Shown here in pieces: positions 17,793-26,276 of a stretch of 64,000 nt of DNA. The stretch spans positions 1,116,001 through 1,180,000 of the forward strand of contig NZ_LT629779.1 of the NCBI RefSeq assembly GCF_900105535.1, read 5' to 3'. The notes under the pieces are model-generated. The model was not told the origin of the DNA. It ran no database searches and was given only the letters and a program-made list of their open reading frames with translations. The stretch comes from Pseudarthrobacter equi. GTDB taxonomy: Bacteria > Actinomycetota > Actinomycetes > Actinomycetales > Micrococcaceae. Position 1 is the stretch's first letter, and every line of letters starts with the position of its first letter. The position numbers were made by a program, and so were the translations under genes.

Positions 17793-18875
17793 ATGCGCGT
17801 GGTGCGGTTGCTGGTCCCCGCCAACATTCGCCACAGCTCCGGCGGCAATGTATACAACGCCCGCCTGGCTGAGGGCCTGGGAAACCTGGGGTGGGAGGTG
17901 CAAGTCCTTCCGATCAAAGGGAACTGGCCCCACGCTTCTGCCAAGGAACGACGCCGGTTCGGCAGCGTTCTAGGCGCCTGGGAGCCAGAGCAAAGGCAAC
18001 AGTCAGCCGAGGTGCTGGTGGACGGGCTGGTCGCCGTCGGCGCCCCGGACGAGCTCGAATTTGCGGCCAAGGCGGGCCGGCAAATAAGCGTCCTGGTGCA
18101 TATGCCCGTCCCGGAAACTTCCGGCCCGGAAGCGTTGCAGAAAGAAGCAAGGGCACTGCGTGCGGCGGCGGGTGTCATTTGCACCAGCAGCAGCGCGGCC
18201 GGAATCCTCAAGGCGCGCGGCCTTCCCAACGCCCGGGTCGCGCTGCCGGGAGCCGATCCGGCCCCACCCGCCACGGGCTCGCGCCCTCCACACCTCCTTG
18301 CCGTGGCCGCATTGCTGCCCAACAAGGACCAACGCCTCACCGTGGCAGGCCTCGCTGGCATCAAGGATCTGGAGTGGACGGCGTCGCTGGTCGGATCTGA
18401 GCAGGTAGATCCGGCCTATGCCCGGCAGGTGGAGGAAGCCATCGCCCGCAGCGGCCTGGCAGGAAGAGTGCAGCTAAGGGGGGAGTTGACGGGGGATGCG
18501 CTTGAGGCGGAATGGAACCGTGCAGACCTGAGCCTTCTTGTCTCGCGCGAAGAAGCGTTTGGCATGGTGGTCACCGAGTCGCTGGCCCGCGGCGTCCCCG
18601 TAGTGGTCCGGCTGGGGACCGGTGCGGTCGAAGCGCTGGACCTTGCCTCACTGAAGGATGCCGACGGCGGCATGCGCCTTCCTGGGGCGGCGCTGACGCT
18701 GCCACGCGGGGGCGAAGCGGACGCAGCCGTACTCGGCCGGACCCTTCGGCAGTGGCTTGAGAACCACGCTGTGCAGCGGGACTGGCGCAGCCGGGCCCTG
18801 GAAGCGCGTGGCCTCCTGCCCGGCTGGGAGAAGACGGCCGGGAACGTCGTGCGTGCGCTGACCGGCGCCGGGTAG
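17793..18875 (+). CDS. Glycosyltransferase family 4 protein
   Basis: This is a 360-aa GT-B fold glycosyltransferase that would move a sugar from an activated donor to an unknown acceptor. The N-terminal domain starts VRLLVPANIRHSSGGNVYNARLAEGL, a pattern for acceptor-side binding split here across positions 4-29, and the C-terminal donor domain has the EX7E motif in REEAFGMVVTESLARG. It has no membrane segment and is likely cytosolic. It begins 3 bp after the QueD-like gene and is surely co-expressed with it. Its place beside a pterin-fold protein and a dehydrogenase raises the possibility of a glycosylated pterin-like or related small molecule, which is inference. Confidence 0.85.
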   Translation: MRVVRLLVPANIRHSSGGNVYNARLAEGLGNLGWEVQVLPIKGNWPHASAKERRRFGSVLGAWEPEQRQQSAEVLVDGLVAVGAPDELEFAAKAGRQISVLVHMPVPETSGPEALQKEARALRAAAGVICTSSSAAGILKARGLPNARVALPGADPAPPATGSRPPHLLAVAALLPNKDQRLTVAGLAGIKDLEWTASLVGSEQVDPAYARQVEEAIARSGLAGRVQLRGELTGDALEAEWNRADLSLLVSREEAFGMVVTESLARGVPVVVRLGTGAVEALDLASLKDADGGMRLPGAALTLPRGGEADAAVLGRTLRQWLENHAVQRDWRSRALEARGLLPGWEKTAGNVVRALTGAG

Positions 18876-18912
18876 AGCCCAGCCAGGGCAAGACTAAAAA
18901 GGTCTCCGCCGA

Positions 18913-19419
18913 CTACAACCGTGTCCGGTGATCCGCAAAGAAGTCCCGCAGCAGCACCGAGCTCTCGTCTTCCCGGATGCCGGGGTAGACCTCCACCCAG
19001 TGGTTGAGCCGCCGTTCACGGAGGATGTCGAACACGGACCCCGCAGCGCCAGCCTTTTCGTCCCAGGCGCCGAACACCACCCGGGGAATCCGGGCAAGAA
19101 CAATGGCCCCGGCGCACATGGCGCATGGTTCCAACGTGACCACCAGCGTGCAGTCGGACAGCCGCCACCCGTCGTCCGGACCGCCGCCGAGCCGTGCCAG
19201 TTCCCGCAGCCGCTCTGCAGCCTGGCGGATGGCCACCACCTCGGCATGGGCGGTGGGGTCTCCGAGCTCCTCCCGCTGGTTCCGCCCCGAACCCAGCACC
19301 TCGCCGTCGGGCCCCAGCACCACGGCGCCAATAGGAACATCGCCGGTAGCGAGTGCCGCGCGGGCCTCCGCCAGGGCGAGGCCCATCCACTCGTCGTAAC
19401 TGTTCGATGCGGAGACCAT
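18913..19419 (-). CDS. tadA: tRNA-specific adenosine deaminase
   Basis: This zinc-dependent deaminase converts A34 to inosine in tRNA-Arg(ACG). The 168-aa protein has the zinc and catalytic motifs TAHAEV (His and proton-shuttle Glu) and PCAMCAGAI (two Cys). The family region GAAGSVFDIL after the zinc site is present. ATG 19419 is preceded on the minus strand by TATCAT ending 6 bases before the start, so the message is probably leaderless. It converges with the glycosyltransferase gene and diverges from the PAP2 gene. Its expected substrate, tRNA-Arg(ACG), is encoded in this window at 35974-36047. A role as guanine or cytosine deaminase is less likely given these motifs. Confidence 0.92.
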   Translation of the reverse strand: MVSASNSYDEWMGLALAEARAALATGDVPIGAVVLGPDGEVLGSGRNQREELGDPTAHAEVVAIRQAAERLRELARLGGGPDDGWRLSDCTLVVTLEPCAMCAGAIVLARIPRVVFGAWDEKAGAAGSVFDILRERRLNHWVEVYPGIREDESSVLLRDFFADHRTRL

Positions 19420-19477
19420 GGCTCAATGATAGTTTCGAGGGATAGTAAGCCTGCGTACTGAATGCCGGGGAGGCGCC

Positions 19478-20368
19478 GTGAGTACCGTTCGGGACCGCGT
19501 GGACCGTTGGATCAAACCGTATGCCGCCTTGTGGCTGACCATGGCCGTGGGCGGAACCCTGATAGTCGCCATGGCGCTGCTGGGCGCCGAAGTGTATTCG
19601 GACGTGGTGGATGACGAAGGTCTGGCGAGCCTTGATATCCCCGCCCTGGACTACGCACAGTCACTGCGGAATCCCGGACTTGATGCGTTCGTCACTGGTT
19701 TCACCAACATTGGCGGCGGCATCGGCATGCCCATCCTCGCCACGCTCCTCACCGCGTGGCTGACCTTCCTCAGCAGGTCGTGGCGCCCGCTCCTCCTCGT
19801 TGGCGGCGCAGCTGCGGTTTCCACCGCGGCCACCACCCTGGGTAAGCGGCTGGTGGGCCGGACCCGGCCGGACCACTCCGAAGCTGTTCCGCCCTACGAA
19901 GACTCGCCGTCGTTTCCCAGCGGGCACACCCTCAACACCACGGTGGTGATCGGCGTGCTGGTGTACATCATCTGCCTGCAGTTCCAGGTCCTCAGCGTCC
20001 GCATCACGGCCATCACCGCGGGTACCGTCTTCATTGTTTCCATGGGCCTGAGCCGGGTTTTCCTGGGCCACCACTGGTTGACCGACGTCATTGCCGGCTG
20101 GACGCTGGGCCTGGCCTGGGTCGGGTTCGTCATCCTGGCCCACCGGATGTTCCATCTGATCCGGCGGAAGCAACATGCCGGGCCGGCGCCCACGTTTGAG
20201 CGTCCCGTGGTGCGCGATGTCGTAGCGGACGCCATGCACCACGACGGCGGCACGCACGGCCGCGGAACGGACCACGACGGCGGCACGCACGGCCGCGGAA
20301 CGGACCACGACGGCGGCACGCACGGCCGCGGAACGGACCACGACGGCGGCACGCACCCCCGAGGGTAG
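19478..20368 (+). CDS. PAP2 family phosphatase with repetitive C-terminal tail
   Basis: This is a 296-aa integral membrane phosphatase of the type-2 phosphatidic acid phosphatase family, probably acting on lipid phosphates or undecaprenyl pyrophosphate at the outer face of the membrane. The three catalytic motifs are present: KRLVGRTRPD, PSFPSGHT and SRVFLGHHWLTDV. About five to six hydrophobic segments are visible. GTG 19478 has GGGGAGG upstream. The C-terminus after the last helix ends in 3.5 copies of an 11-residue unit HDGGTHGRGTD encoded by near-perfect DNA repeats. The tail is rich in His, Gly and Asp and should be cytoplasmic or exposed; its role is unknown. Confidence 0.9.
   Translation: MSTVRDRVDRWIKPYAALWLTMAVGGTLIVAMALLGAEVYSDVVDDEGLASLDIPALDYAQSLRNPGLDAFVTGFTNIGGGIGMPILATLLTAWLTFLSRSWRPLLLVGGAAAVSTAATTLGKRLVGRTRPDHSEAVPPYEDSPSFPSGHTLNTTVVIGVLVYIICLQFQVLSVRITAITAGTVFIVSMGLSRVFLGHHWLTDVIAGWTLGLAWVGFVILAHRMFHLIRRKQHAGPAPTFERPVVRDVVADAMHHDGGTHGRGTDHDGGTHGRGTDHDGGTHGRGTDHDGGTHPRG
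20239..20356 (+). repeat. 33-bp tandem repeat, about 3.5 copies, in the PAP2 gene
   Basis: Three copies of a 33-bp unit occupy 20239-20271, 20272-20304 and 20305-20337, and a partial fourth runs to 20356. The copies look identical at the DNA level, so the array is young or being homogenised. It stays in frame and encodes HDGGTHGRGTD per unit. Confidence 0.95.
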
Positions 20369-20466
20369 GTTCACGACGCCGGGACGCACCCCGGCGGGCG
20401 GGTCACGCGCCAAGAGCCCAAGCCAGGAACTCCGGCAGGGACAGCGCCGGATGATAGTTTTGAGCA

Positions 20467-21102
20467 ATGCGCACTCTCGTTGTGGACCACCCGCTGGTCG
20501 CCCATAAGCTCACTGTCCTCCGGGATAAGAACACCCCTTCGCCCGTGTTCCGGCAGCTGACCGAAGAGCTGGTGACACTGCTGGCGTACGAGGCCACGCG
20601 AGAGGTCCGCACCGAACCCGTCACTATCGAGACGCCGGTCAGCACCACTTTGGGCACGGCCTTCACCAAGCCCACGCCGTTGGTGGTCCCCATCCTGCGC
20701 GCCGGCCTCGGCATGCTGGAGGGTATGACCAAGCTGGTCCCCACCGCAGAAGTGGGTTTCCTGGGCATGGCCCGCGACGAGGAAACCCTGGATATCATCA
20801 CCTATGCCGAGCGGCTGCCCGAGGACCTTACCGGCCGGCAGGTCTTCGTCCTGGACCCCATGCTTGCCACGGGCGGAACGCTGCGCGAGGCCATCAAGTT
20901 CCTGTTCAAGCGCGGGGCCTCGGACGTCACGTGCATCTGCCTCCTTGCGGCCCCGGAGGGCCTGGCCAAGCTGGAGGAGGAACTGGGCGAAGCGAACGTG
21001 CACATCGTCCTCGCCTCGATTGACGAGAAGCTGAACGAAAAGTCCTACATCGTTCCGGGCCTTGGGGATGCGGGAGACCGCCTGTACGGCATCGCCGGCT
21101 AA
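20467..21102 (+). CDS. upp: Uracil phosphoribosyltransferase
   Basis: This enzyme makes UMP from uracil and PRPP in pyrimidine salvage. At 211 aa it has normal family length. The PRPP-binding loop is [17 protein letters not shown], and the uracil-binding C-terminal region reads [19 protein letters not shown] 20467 has TAGTTT ending 6 bases upstream and no ribosome-binding site, so it is likely leaderless. It stands alone between the PAP2 gene and a VOC gene on the same strand. Identification is secure by the characteristic motifs. Confidence 0.96.
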   Translation: MRTLVVDHPLVAHKLTVLRDKNTPSPVFRQLTEELVTLLAYEATREVRTEPVTIETPVSTTLGTAFTKPTPLVVPILRAGLGMLEGMTKLVPTAEVGFLGMARDEETLDIITYAERLPEDLTGRQVFVLDPMLATGGTLREAIKFLFKRGASDVTCICLLAAPEGLAKLEEELGEANVHIVLASIDEKLNEKSYIVPGLGDAGDRLYGIAG

Positions 21103-21160
21103 CCGCATTGACCGGGCGGAAGGCCTTCCGCAATATGGGGTCCGGCCGTAGCCTGTGGCA

Positions 21161-21529
21161 ATGGACTGGAAACTTGAACTCGTGTTTGTCCCGGTGTCCG
21201 ATGTGGACCGCGCCAAGGATTTCTACGTTAACAAGGTTGGTTTCAACGCCGACTTCGACGAACGTCCGTCGGAGTCCATCCGCTTCGTGCAGCTGACCCC
21301 GCCTGGCTCAGCATGTTCCATCTGCATCGGTGAAGGCCTCACGGACGCTCCTCCGGGTACAGGCTCCAACCTCCAGCTGGTGGTCAGTGACATCCAGGCC
21401 GCCCACGACCACCTGAAGAACAACGGCGTGGACGTCAGCGATGTGGATGTCCAGGACTGGGGTCATTTCGTGTACTTCGCAGACCTCGACGGCAACCGCT
21501 GGGCCGTCCAGTACATCCCGGGACGGTAA
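21161..21529 (+). CDS. VOC/glyoxalase superfamily protein (single domain)
   Basis: This is a 122-aa protein with the paired beta-alpha-beta-beta-beta fold of vicinal-oxygen-chelate proteins (glyoxalase, bleomycin resistance, dioxygenase families). The start VPVSDVDRAKDFYVNKVGF and the end VYFADLDGNRWAVQYIP are typical. ATG 21161 follows TAGCCT by exactly 6 bases, supporting leaderless transcription; GTG 21155 in the same frame is possible. A specific substrate or resistance function cannot be assigned. Confidence 0.85.
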   Translation: MDWKLELVFVPVSDVDRAKDFYVNKVGFNADFDERPSESIRFVQLTPPGSACSICIGEGLTDAPPGTGSNLQLVVSDIQAAHDHLKNNGVDVSDVDVQDWGHFVYFADLDGNRWAVQYIPGR

Positions 21530-21667
21530 CGGCACGTCCCGGCCCCCGGACCACGACGCCTTCGCGGTATTTCGCCGCCACGGCGAAGCAGGTGCCGATC
21601 CGCTCGGCGGCCGGAGGGTCAACTCCAAAAACTGCTACCTCGCACGCATGGCTGCGGAGACGACGAC

Positions 21668-21702
21668 GGCCGCCGCTGAACCGGGAAGGTTCGGCGGCGG
21701 CC
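21668..21702. terminator. Stem-loop between convergent genes
   Basis: A 15-bp stem with one G-T wobble (21668-21682 with 21688-21702) and a 5-base loop lies between the VOC gene (plus strand) and the transglycosylase-like gene (minus strand). It has no clear T tract, so terminator function is likely but not certain. Confidence 0.55.
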
Positions 21703-21731
21703 GGTCGGAAGGCCTCAGCCAGTGAGGGTTT

Positions 21732-22457
21732 TTAGTACCAGTTGTGACCGAGGTGGAAGTTCAGGGCGCCACACGGGGACTGGTAGCGCTCCTTGATGTA
21801 GTTCAGGCCCCAGTTGATCTGGGTACGGTAGTTGGTCATGTAATCGGGGCCGGAGCTCGCCATCTTCTCGGCGGGCAGGGACTGGACGATGCCGTAGGCG
21901 CCGCTGCTGGCGTTGGTGGCGGTGGTGGTCCAGTCGGATTCCTTGGTCCACAGGGTGACCAGGCACTGCATCTGGTCCTGGGCCCACCCGTAGCTGGCCA
22001 GCTGGCCGGACGCGTAAGCCTGTGCGCCGGCCGGATCGTTGACGGCGACGACGGGGGCGGGCTCGGGAGCGGGAGCCGGAGCAGCCTCCGGTGCGGGGGC
22101 CGGGGCCGGTGCGGGCGCTGCGGCCGGGGCAGGTTCGGCCGCGGGTGCGGGGGCCGGTGCCGCTTCCTGGGGCTGAACCTTGAGCTCGGCGGGCGCCGAC
22201 GCGGCCGGGTTCGAGCGGATTTCGCTCTTCTCGATGCTCATCTGGGAATCGGCGGCAGCGGGGGACTCTGAGCCGGTGGCCGCCACGCGGGACATGGCAT
22301 CCGTGGCCTGGCCCGCGGCGCCTACGCCCACCAGCATCGCTGCGGACACTGCGAGGACCGCGGCGCGCTTGCCGAAGGAAGACTTCTTACGGGTTTCAGG
22401 CTGCGCGCTGTGGCTCGGAGCCGATTTTGGGCGCGGTTTTACCGTGAATTTAGACAT
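21732..22457 (-). CDS. Secreted transglycosylase-like / aggregation-promoting-factor-like protein
   Basis: This 241-aa protein has a basic N-terminal stretch, one hydrophobic export segment (about residues 33-52) and an Ala/Pro-rich low-complexity linker of about 60 residues that would span the cell wall. The C-terminal domain of about 75 residues carries a lytic-transglycosylase-like motif WTKESDW with the likely catalytic Glu, then SSGAYGIVQSLPAEKM and NFHLGHNWY. It probably cleaves or binds peptidoglycan. ATG 22457 is chosen because GAGAGG precedes it; GTG 22475 would overlap that site. A c-di-AMP riboswitch lies directly upstream. The N-terminal export segment is unusually far from the start for a signal peptide. 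Confidence 0.88.
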   Translation of the reverse strand: MSKFTVKPRPKSAPSHSAQPETRKKSSFGKRAAVLAVSAAMLVGVGAAGQATDAMSRVAATGSESPAAADSQMSIEKSEIRSNPAASAPAELKVQPQEAAPAPAPAAEPAPAAAPAPAPAPAPEAAPAPAPEPAPVVAVNDPAGAQAYASGQLASYGWAQDQMQCLVTLWTKESDWTTTATNASSGAYGIVQSLPAEKMASSGPDYMTNYRTQINWGLNYIKERYQSPCGALNFHLGHNWY

Positions 22458-22475
22458 GTTTAGTTCGCCTCTCAC

Positions 22476-22622
22476 ACCTGCGGAGTTAGCTGTCGGGTTC
22501 GGATGAGGGCATCCGGCCGCACGGCAAATACACGTGCTGGCTTAACCCCAAGGGCAGTACTGCGTTGCCCGGGACGTGGGTCCCCCGCCTCTGCCTCAGT
22601 TCAAGCGAAATCCGGGAAGTGG
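22476..22622 (-). promoter_or_regulatory. ydaO/yuaA-type cyclic di-AMP riboswitch
   Basis: The minus-strand leader of the transglycosylase-like gene shows the conserved blocks of this riboswitch in the expected order: TTCGCTTGAACTGAGGCAG, GGCGGGGGACCCACG, CTTGGGGTTAAGCC, and CCGACAGCTAACTCCGCAGG just before the gene. In Actinobacteria this riboswitch typically precedes cell-wall hydrolase and resuscitation-factor genes and turns expression off when c-di-AMP is high. Boundaries are approximate. The identification is from remembered consensus, not a covariance-model search. Confidence 0.88.
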
Positions 22623-22750
22623 CAGAGCTTGGCGTCATCCGGATATGCGGCCCGAACGGGAACCGCACCATATCGACGGTACAGGAGAGCGGCGCTTAAG
22701 TCACATTTAGGTAACAGACATCACGACGACGGCGCGTCGCCTTGGCGAAT

Positions 22751-24244
22751 TCAGGCTACAGTCGGGAGCCGGAGCGCGAACTCCGTCATCCCCGGCCGTG
22801 ATGTGACCGTTACCCGGCCTCCGTGGGCTTCCACGATGGACTGGACGATGGACAGGCCCAGCCCGCTGGTGCCCTCTGCAACGGCCGCGCCGGCCTGGTC
22901 GCCGCTGCCCTTGCGGGCTGCGTCTGCGCGGGCGAAGCGTGAAAAGACGTGGTCCACGAAGTCCGCCGGTATGCCCCCGCCGTCGTCCGTGACCGTCACG
23001 ACGGCGGCGCCGTCCGGAGCCGTGCCGACGCCGGCCACCACGGTGGTTCCGGCAGGGGTGTGTTTCCGGGCGTTGGACAGCAGGTTCATGAGCACCTGCC
23101 GCAGCTGCGCGCCGTCCCCGTTCACCAGCACCGGCTCCGCGGGAAGATCGAGCCGCCAGGTGTGGCTGGGGGCCATGACCTTTTCGTCGTTGACGCTTTC
23201 CACCACCAGCTGCGTCAGGTCCACCTCGGCCAGCTTGAGCGGCTGGCCCTCATCCAGCCGCGCCAGGAGCAGCAGGTCCTCCACCAGTGCCGTCATCCGC
23301 TCGGACTGGCTCTGTACCCGGGCCAGTGATTTCTGACCGTCGGGAGTGAAGTCCTCCGTCATCCGCATCAGCTCGGTGTAGCCGCGGATGGCGGTCAATG
23401 GGGTGCGGAGCTCATGCGAGGCGTCCGCCACGAACTGGCGCACCTTGGTTTCGCTCTTCTGCCGGGCTTCCAGGGCGCTGGCCACGTTGTCCAGCATGAG
23501 GTTCAGCGCATGCCCCACACTGCCCACTTCGGTGCCCGGGTTGGAGTTCGACGGCGGCACGCGGACGGCGAGCGCCACCTCGCCGGCGTCCAGGGGCAGT
23601 TCCGACACCCTGGTGGCAACCTCGGAGAGCTGTTCCAGCGGTTTCATGGTGCGGCGGATCAGCACCGTCCCCACCAGGCCGATCAGCAGCAGTCCGCCCA
23701 GCGAGACGAACACGAAGGTCCACACGAGGGACCTGAGGGTACTTTCCTTGGCGGCCAGGGGGAGTCCCGTGACCAGGATGTCACCGGAGCTTGTCTGGAC
23801 CGCGATCAGCCGATAATCACCGCTGGACATCGAACGGTCCACGGGCCTTGAGTTGGCATCGAGCGCAAGGAGCGTCTCCTTGTCCTCTGTGGACAGGGGC
23901 TGGCGGGTGGTGTCCGAGGCGAGGAAGCCGCCGGAACTAACCTGGCTGTTGCGGATGCTCGCGTTGACGGTGCCGATTCTTTGGCCCCGGGCGTCCAGGG
24001 GATCCCGTCCGTTAAAGCCGCCAAAGGGCGGGCGGCCCGGGTTGTCGGCGAGGTTGGCGGCCTGGCTGAGCTGGTCATCAAGCTGCCGGGTCAGGAAGGC
24101 GTCCATCGATGCGTAGCTCACGATGCCAACGGCACCGCAGATGGCGATGAGCAGGGCCATGGCCAGGGCGATCAGGCGGGTACGCAGGTGCCAGGTTGCG
24201 GGCCTGAGCCAACTCCGGGTGTAGGAAGCGTCTGAAGGGGCCAT
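22751..24244 (-). CDS. Two-component sensor histidine kinase
   Basis: This is a 497-aa membrane kinase. There are two hydrophobic segments, about residues 22-45 and 160-185, flanking an extracytoplasmic sensor region, then a HAMP domain, a HisKA domain with the phosphoacceptor region FVADASHELRTPLTAIRGY, and a HATPase domain with the N box VLMNLLSNARKH and G boxes DDGGGIP and GLGLSIV. It starts at ATG 24244, 6 bp after the response-regulator stop, so the two form one operon on the minus strand. The layout resembles MprB/BaeS-type kinases. The signal sensed is unknown. Confidence 0.93.
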   Translation of the reverse strand: MAPSDASYTRSWLRPATWHLRTRLIALAMALLIAICGAVGIVSYASMDAFLTRQLDDQLSQAANLADNPGRPPFGGFNGRDPLDARGQRIGTVNASIRNSQVSSGGFLASDTTRQPLSTEDKETLLALDANSRPVDRSMSSGDYRLIAVQTSSGDILVTGLPLAAKESTLRSLVWTFVFVSLGGLLLIGLVGTVLIRRTMKPLEQLSEVATRVSELPLDAGEVALAVRVPPSNSNPGTEVGSVGHALNLMLDNVASALEARQKSETKVRQFVADASHELRTPLTAIRGYTELMRMTEDFTPDGQKSLARVQSQSERMTALVEDLLLLARLDEGQPLKLAEVDLTQLVVESVNDEKVMAPSHTWRLDLPAEPVLVNGDGAQLRQVLMNLLSNARKHTPAGTTVVAGVGTAPDGAAVVTVTDDGGGIPADFVDHVFSRFARADAARKGSGDQAGAAVAEGTSGLGLSIVQSIVEAHGGRVTVTSRPGMTEFALRLPTVA

Positions 24245-24250
24245 GGCGAG

Positions 24251-24991
24251 CTAGTCCGCCGGCTTGATGACGTAACCGGCCCCGCGGACGGTGTGGATCA
24301 TGGGCGGATGGACGGCGTCGATCTTCTTGCGCAGGTAGGAGATGTAGAGCTCGACGATGTTGGCCTGGCCGCCGAAGTCGTAGTCCCACACCCTGTCAAG
24401 GATCTGTGCCTTGCTGATGACCCGCTTGGGGTTTTCCATGAGGTAGCGGAGCAGTTCGAACTGGGTGGCCGTCAGCTGCACGTCATCCCCGGCGCGGGTG
24501 ACTTCCCGGGTGTCGACGTTGAGCACCAGGTCGCCAACCACCAGTTCGGCAGTGTCCATGGCGGCGACGCCTGAACGCTGGACCAGCCGGTGCAGGCGGA
24601 GGATGACTTCCTCCATGCTGAACGGTTTGGTGACATAGTCGTCGCCGCCGGCGGCCAGGCCGACGATGCGGTCCTGGACTGCGTCCTTCGCGGTAAGGAA
24701 GAGGGCTGGCACCTCCGGCGCGAAGGCGCGGATCCTGCCCAGCAGCTCCACGCCGTCGAACCCCGGAAGCATGACGTCCAGCACCAGGACGTCAGGGCGG
24801 AAGTCCTTGGCCAGCTTCACCGCCTCGGGCCCGTCCGCTGCCACTGCCACGGACCACCCCGCCATCCGCAGGCCCATGCTCATCAGTTCTGAAAGGCTGG
24901 GTTCGTCATCCACCACCAGGGCGCGGATGGGGGAGCCGTCCGGGTGGGAGAGCTTGGGGAGGTTGTTGGTCATGGAGTGCGAGGTGGCCAT
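24251..24991 (-). CDS. OmpR-family response regulator
   Basis: This is a 246-aa regulator with a receiver domain (acidic pocket in VVDDEPS, phosphorylated Asp in LVLDVMLPG, conserved Thr/Ser in ALFLTAKD, Lys in VTKPFS) and a C-terminal winged helix with the recognition region IVELYISYLRKKID and wing motif TVRGAGYVIKP. It would bind DNA once phosphorylated by the adjacent kinase. ATG 24991 is used; ATG 24973 is a credible alternative that removes 6 residues. It is divergent from a small unknown gene at 25223, which could be a target. Confidence 0.94.
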   Translation of the reverse strand: MATSHSMTNNLPKLSHPDGSPIRALVVDDEPSLSELMSMGLRMAGWSVAVAADGPEAVKLAKDFRPDVLVLDVMLPGFDGVELLGRIRAFAPEVPALFLTAKDAVQDRIVGLAAGGDDYVTKPFSMEEVILRLHRLVQRSGVAAMDTAELVVGDLVLNVDTREVTRAGDDVQLTATQFELLRYLMENPKRVISKAQILDRVWDYDFGGQANIVELYISYLRKKIDAVHPPMIHTVRGAGYVIKPAD

Positions 24992-25222
24992 GGGACAAGT
25001 CTCCGATCCTTGGATATAGGCGGGCTTTGGGCTTCCTGTGCCCCAGCTGTGAATCCCAGCCTAGCCAGCTGGGCGTCGCAGCGGGTGTGGCAGGGTCGGC
25101 GCCACGGGCAGCATGTCTCAGTCAGGAATGCCCCGCCGCACAGCCCGGACTCAGGAACGCGGCTGACGCTGATGGAACATCAGCAGAGGCGACCGCCATG
25201 TTCCCTTCCCGAGGAGCAATCT

Positions 25223-25708
25223 ATGGACCGGCAGAACAACCGCGCCGTCCCGGACGAACCGGCCCAGGGCGGACAGCCGCATCAGGCCGGCACCGCGGCC
25301 GAGGGGCAGGGAGGCCCGCAAAGCCAGTGGGAAGTCTTTGCCGGCAATCCCGACAGCCCGCAGGCACCTTCGGCCGAATATGTGATCCTGCAGGGTTCCT
25401 CCTACGTGACCATGGCGTCCCAGACGGGCACCGTCACGGACGTTTCGTCGGACTCACTGACCGTCAAGAGCGAGGACGGGTTCCCGCGCACCTACGCCGT
25501 CGGAGCGGATGTGCAGGTATCAGAGGGCATGCGGCAACGGGGCAGCGGCAGTACGGGCGGCACCCTGGACATCTCGGAAGTCACTTCTGGATCAACCGTC
25601 CGCGTTACCGCGCTCAAGTCCTCGGACACCTACACGGCCCAGACCATACTGCTTGCTACGGCGTCCGGTACGGCAGCAGCTCCGGGTGCGGGGACAACCA
25701 CTAACTGA
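25223..25708 (+). CDS. Small protein with DUF5666-like beta domain
   Basis: This is a 161-aa protein that I recognise only loosely. ATG 25223 has GAGGAG six bases upstream and is preferred over the long open frame before it. The first 65 residues are hydrophilic, Gln/Gly/Pro-rich and probably disordered. The centre (QTGTVTDVSSDSLTVKSEDG) resembles the small beta barrel of DUF5666 proteins, and the end is Ala/Gly/Thr-rich. There is no signal peptide or membrane helix. It is divergent from the two-component operon, so it may be controlled by that system; this is inference. Confidence 0.65.
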   Translation: MDRQNNRAVPDEPAQGGQPHQAGTAAEGQGGPQSQWEVFAGNPDSPQAPSAEYVILQGSSYVTMASQTGTVTDVSSDSLTVKSEDGFPRTYAVGADVQVSEGMRQRGSGSTGGTLDISEVTSGSTVRVTALKSSDTYTAQTILLATASGTAAAPGAGTTTN

Positions 25709-26276
25709 CCGGCCGGCGCCATGTGAGACGCCGCCGCGGTGGCCTCGTTCAGGTAGTCGGGAGCCGAAAAGACCGCTAGCAGCCGGCAAGGAATTGGACA
25801 GTGAGGACCCTCCGGTGGGTGGATTCTATGTCAAGCGATTGAAATTCGGCCTGATTCGATAAAGATCGCATCCATCGAAGATAGTTCAGTAGGACGACGG
25901 TTCGGAGGTCCATCTTCGGATAACGGACGTTATTATTTGACGTTCCCAGAATCGTGATCTGTCGCACATTTCGCCGATTCGTCTCACGATGCGGACGATT
26001 CTGCCCATTGTTACTTGCAAGTTGCCATTGTTACGCTGCACACTTCCAATGTGAACAAGAACTCAACAGCACCTGCAGCCGCAGAATATTGGCCCAGCAC
26101 ATCAGCTGCTGCCGACATGCGCTGTTGTCGAATGCACGCCTGACCTTCTACACCCTTCGAAGTTCTTAGGCATTCGCCCCCAGCCCAGCGTCGGGCGCCC
26201 CTCCCCATTCGCAGTGCGGGGAAACCCAGCATTCGAGTGCCGCTATGGCGGCCATTCACATTGAGGTAAGCATTCC
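25709..26276 (+). other. Long AT-richer leader region of the orphan winged-helix gene
   Basis: This 568-bp interval has no convincing gene. Its middle (about 25830-26170) is visibly richer in A and T than the flanks. It contains a direct repeat CATTGTTAC at 26006-26014 and 26026-26034, spaced exactly 20 bp start to start, and ends with a GAGG ribosome-binding site just before ATG 26277. The short open frames inside lack ribosome-binding sites and recognisable products. It most likely holds the promoter and regulatory leader of the downstream regulator. Confidence 0.5.

Noticed and set aside
20239..20356. Repeat array considered as a CRISPR
   Set aside because: The units are directly adjacent without unique spacers and encode an in-frame peptide.
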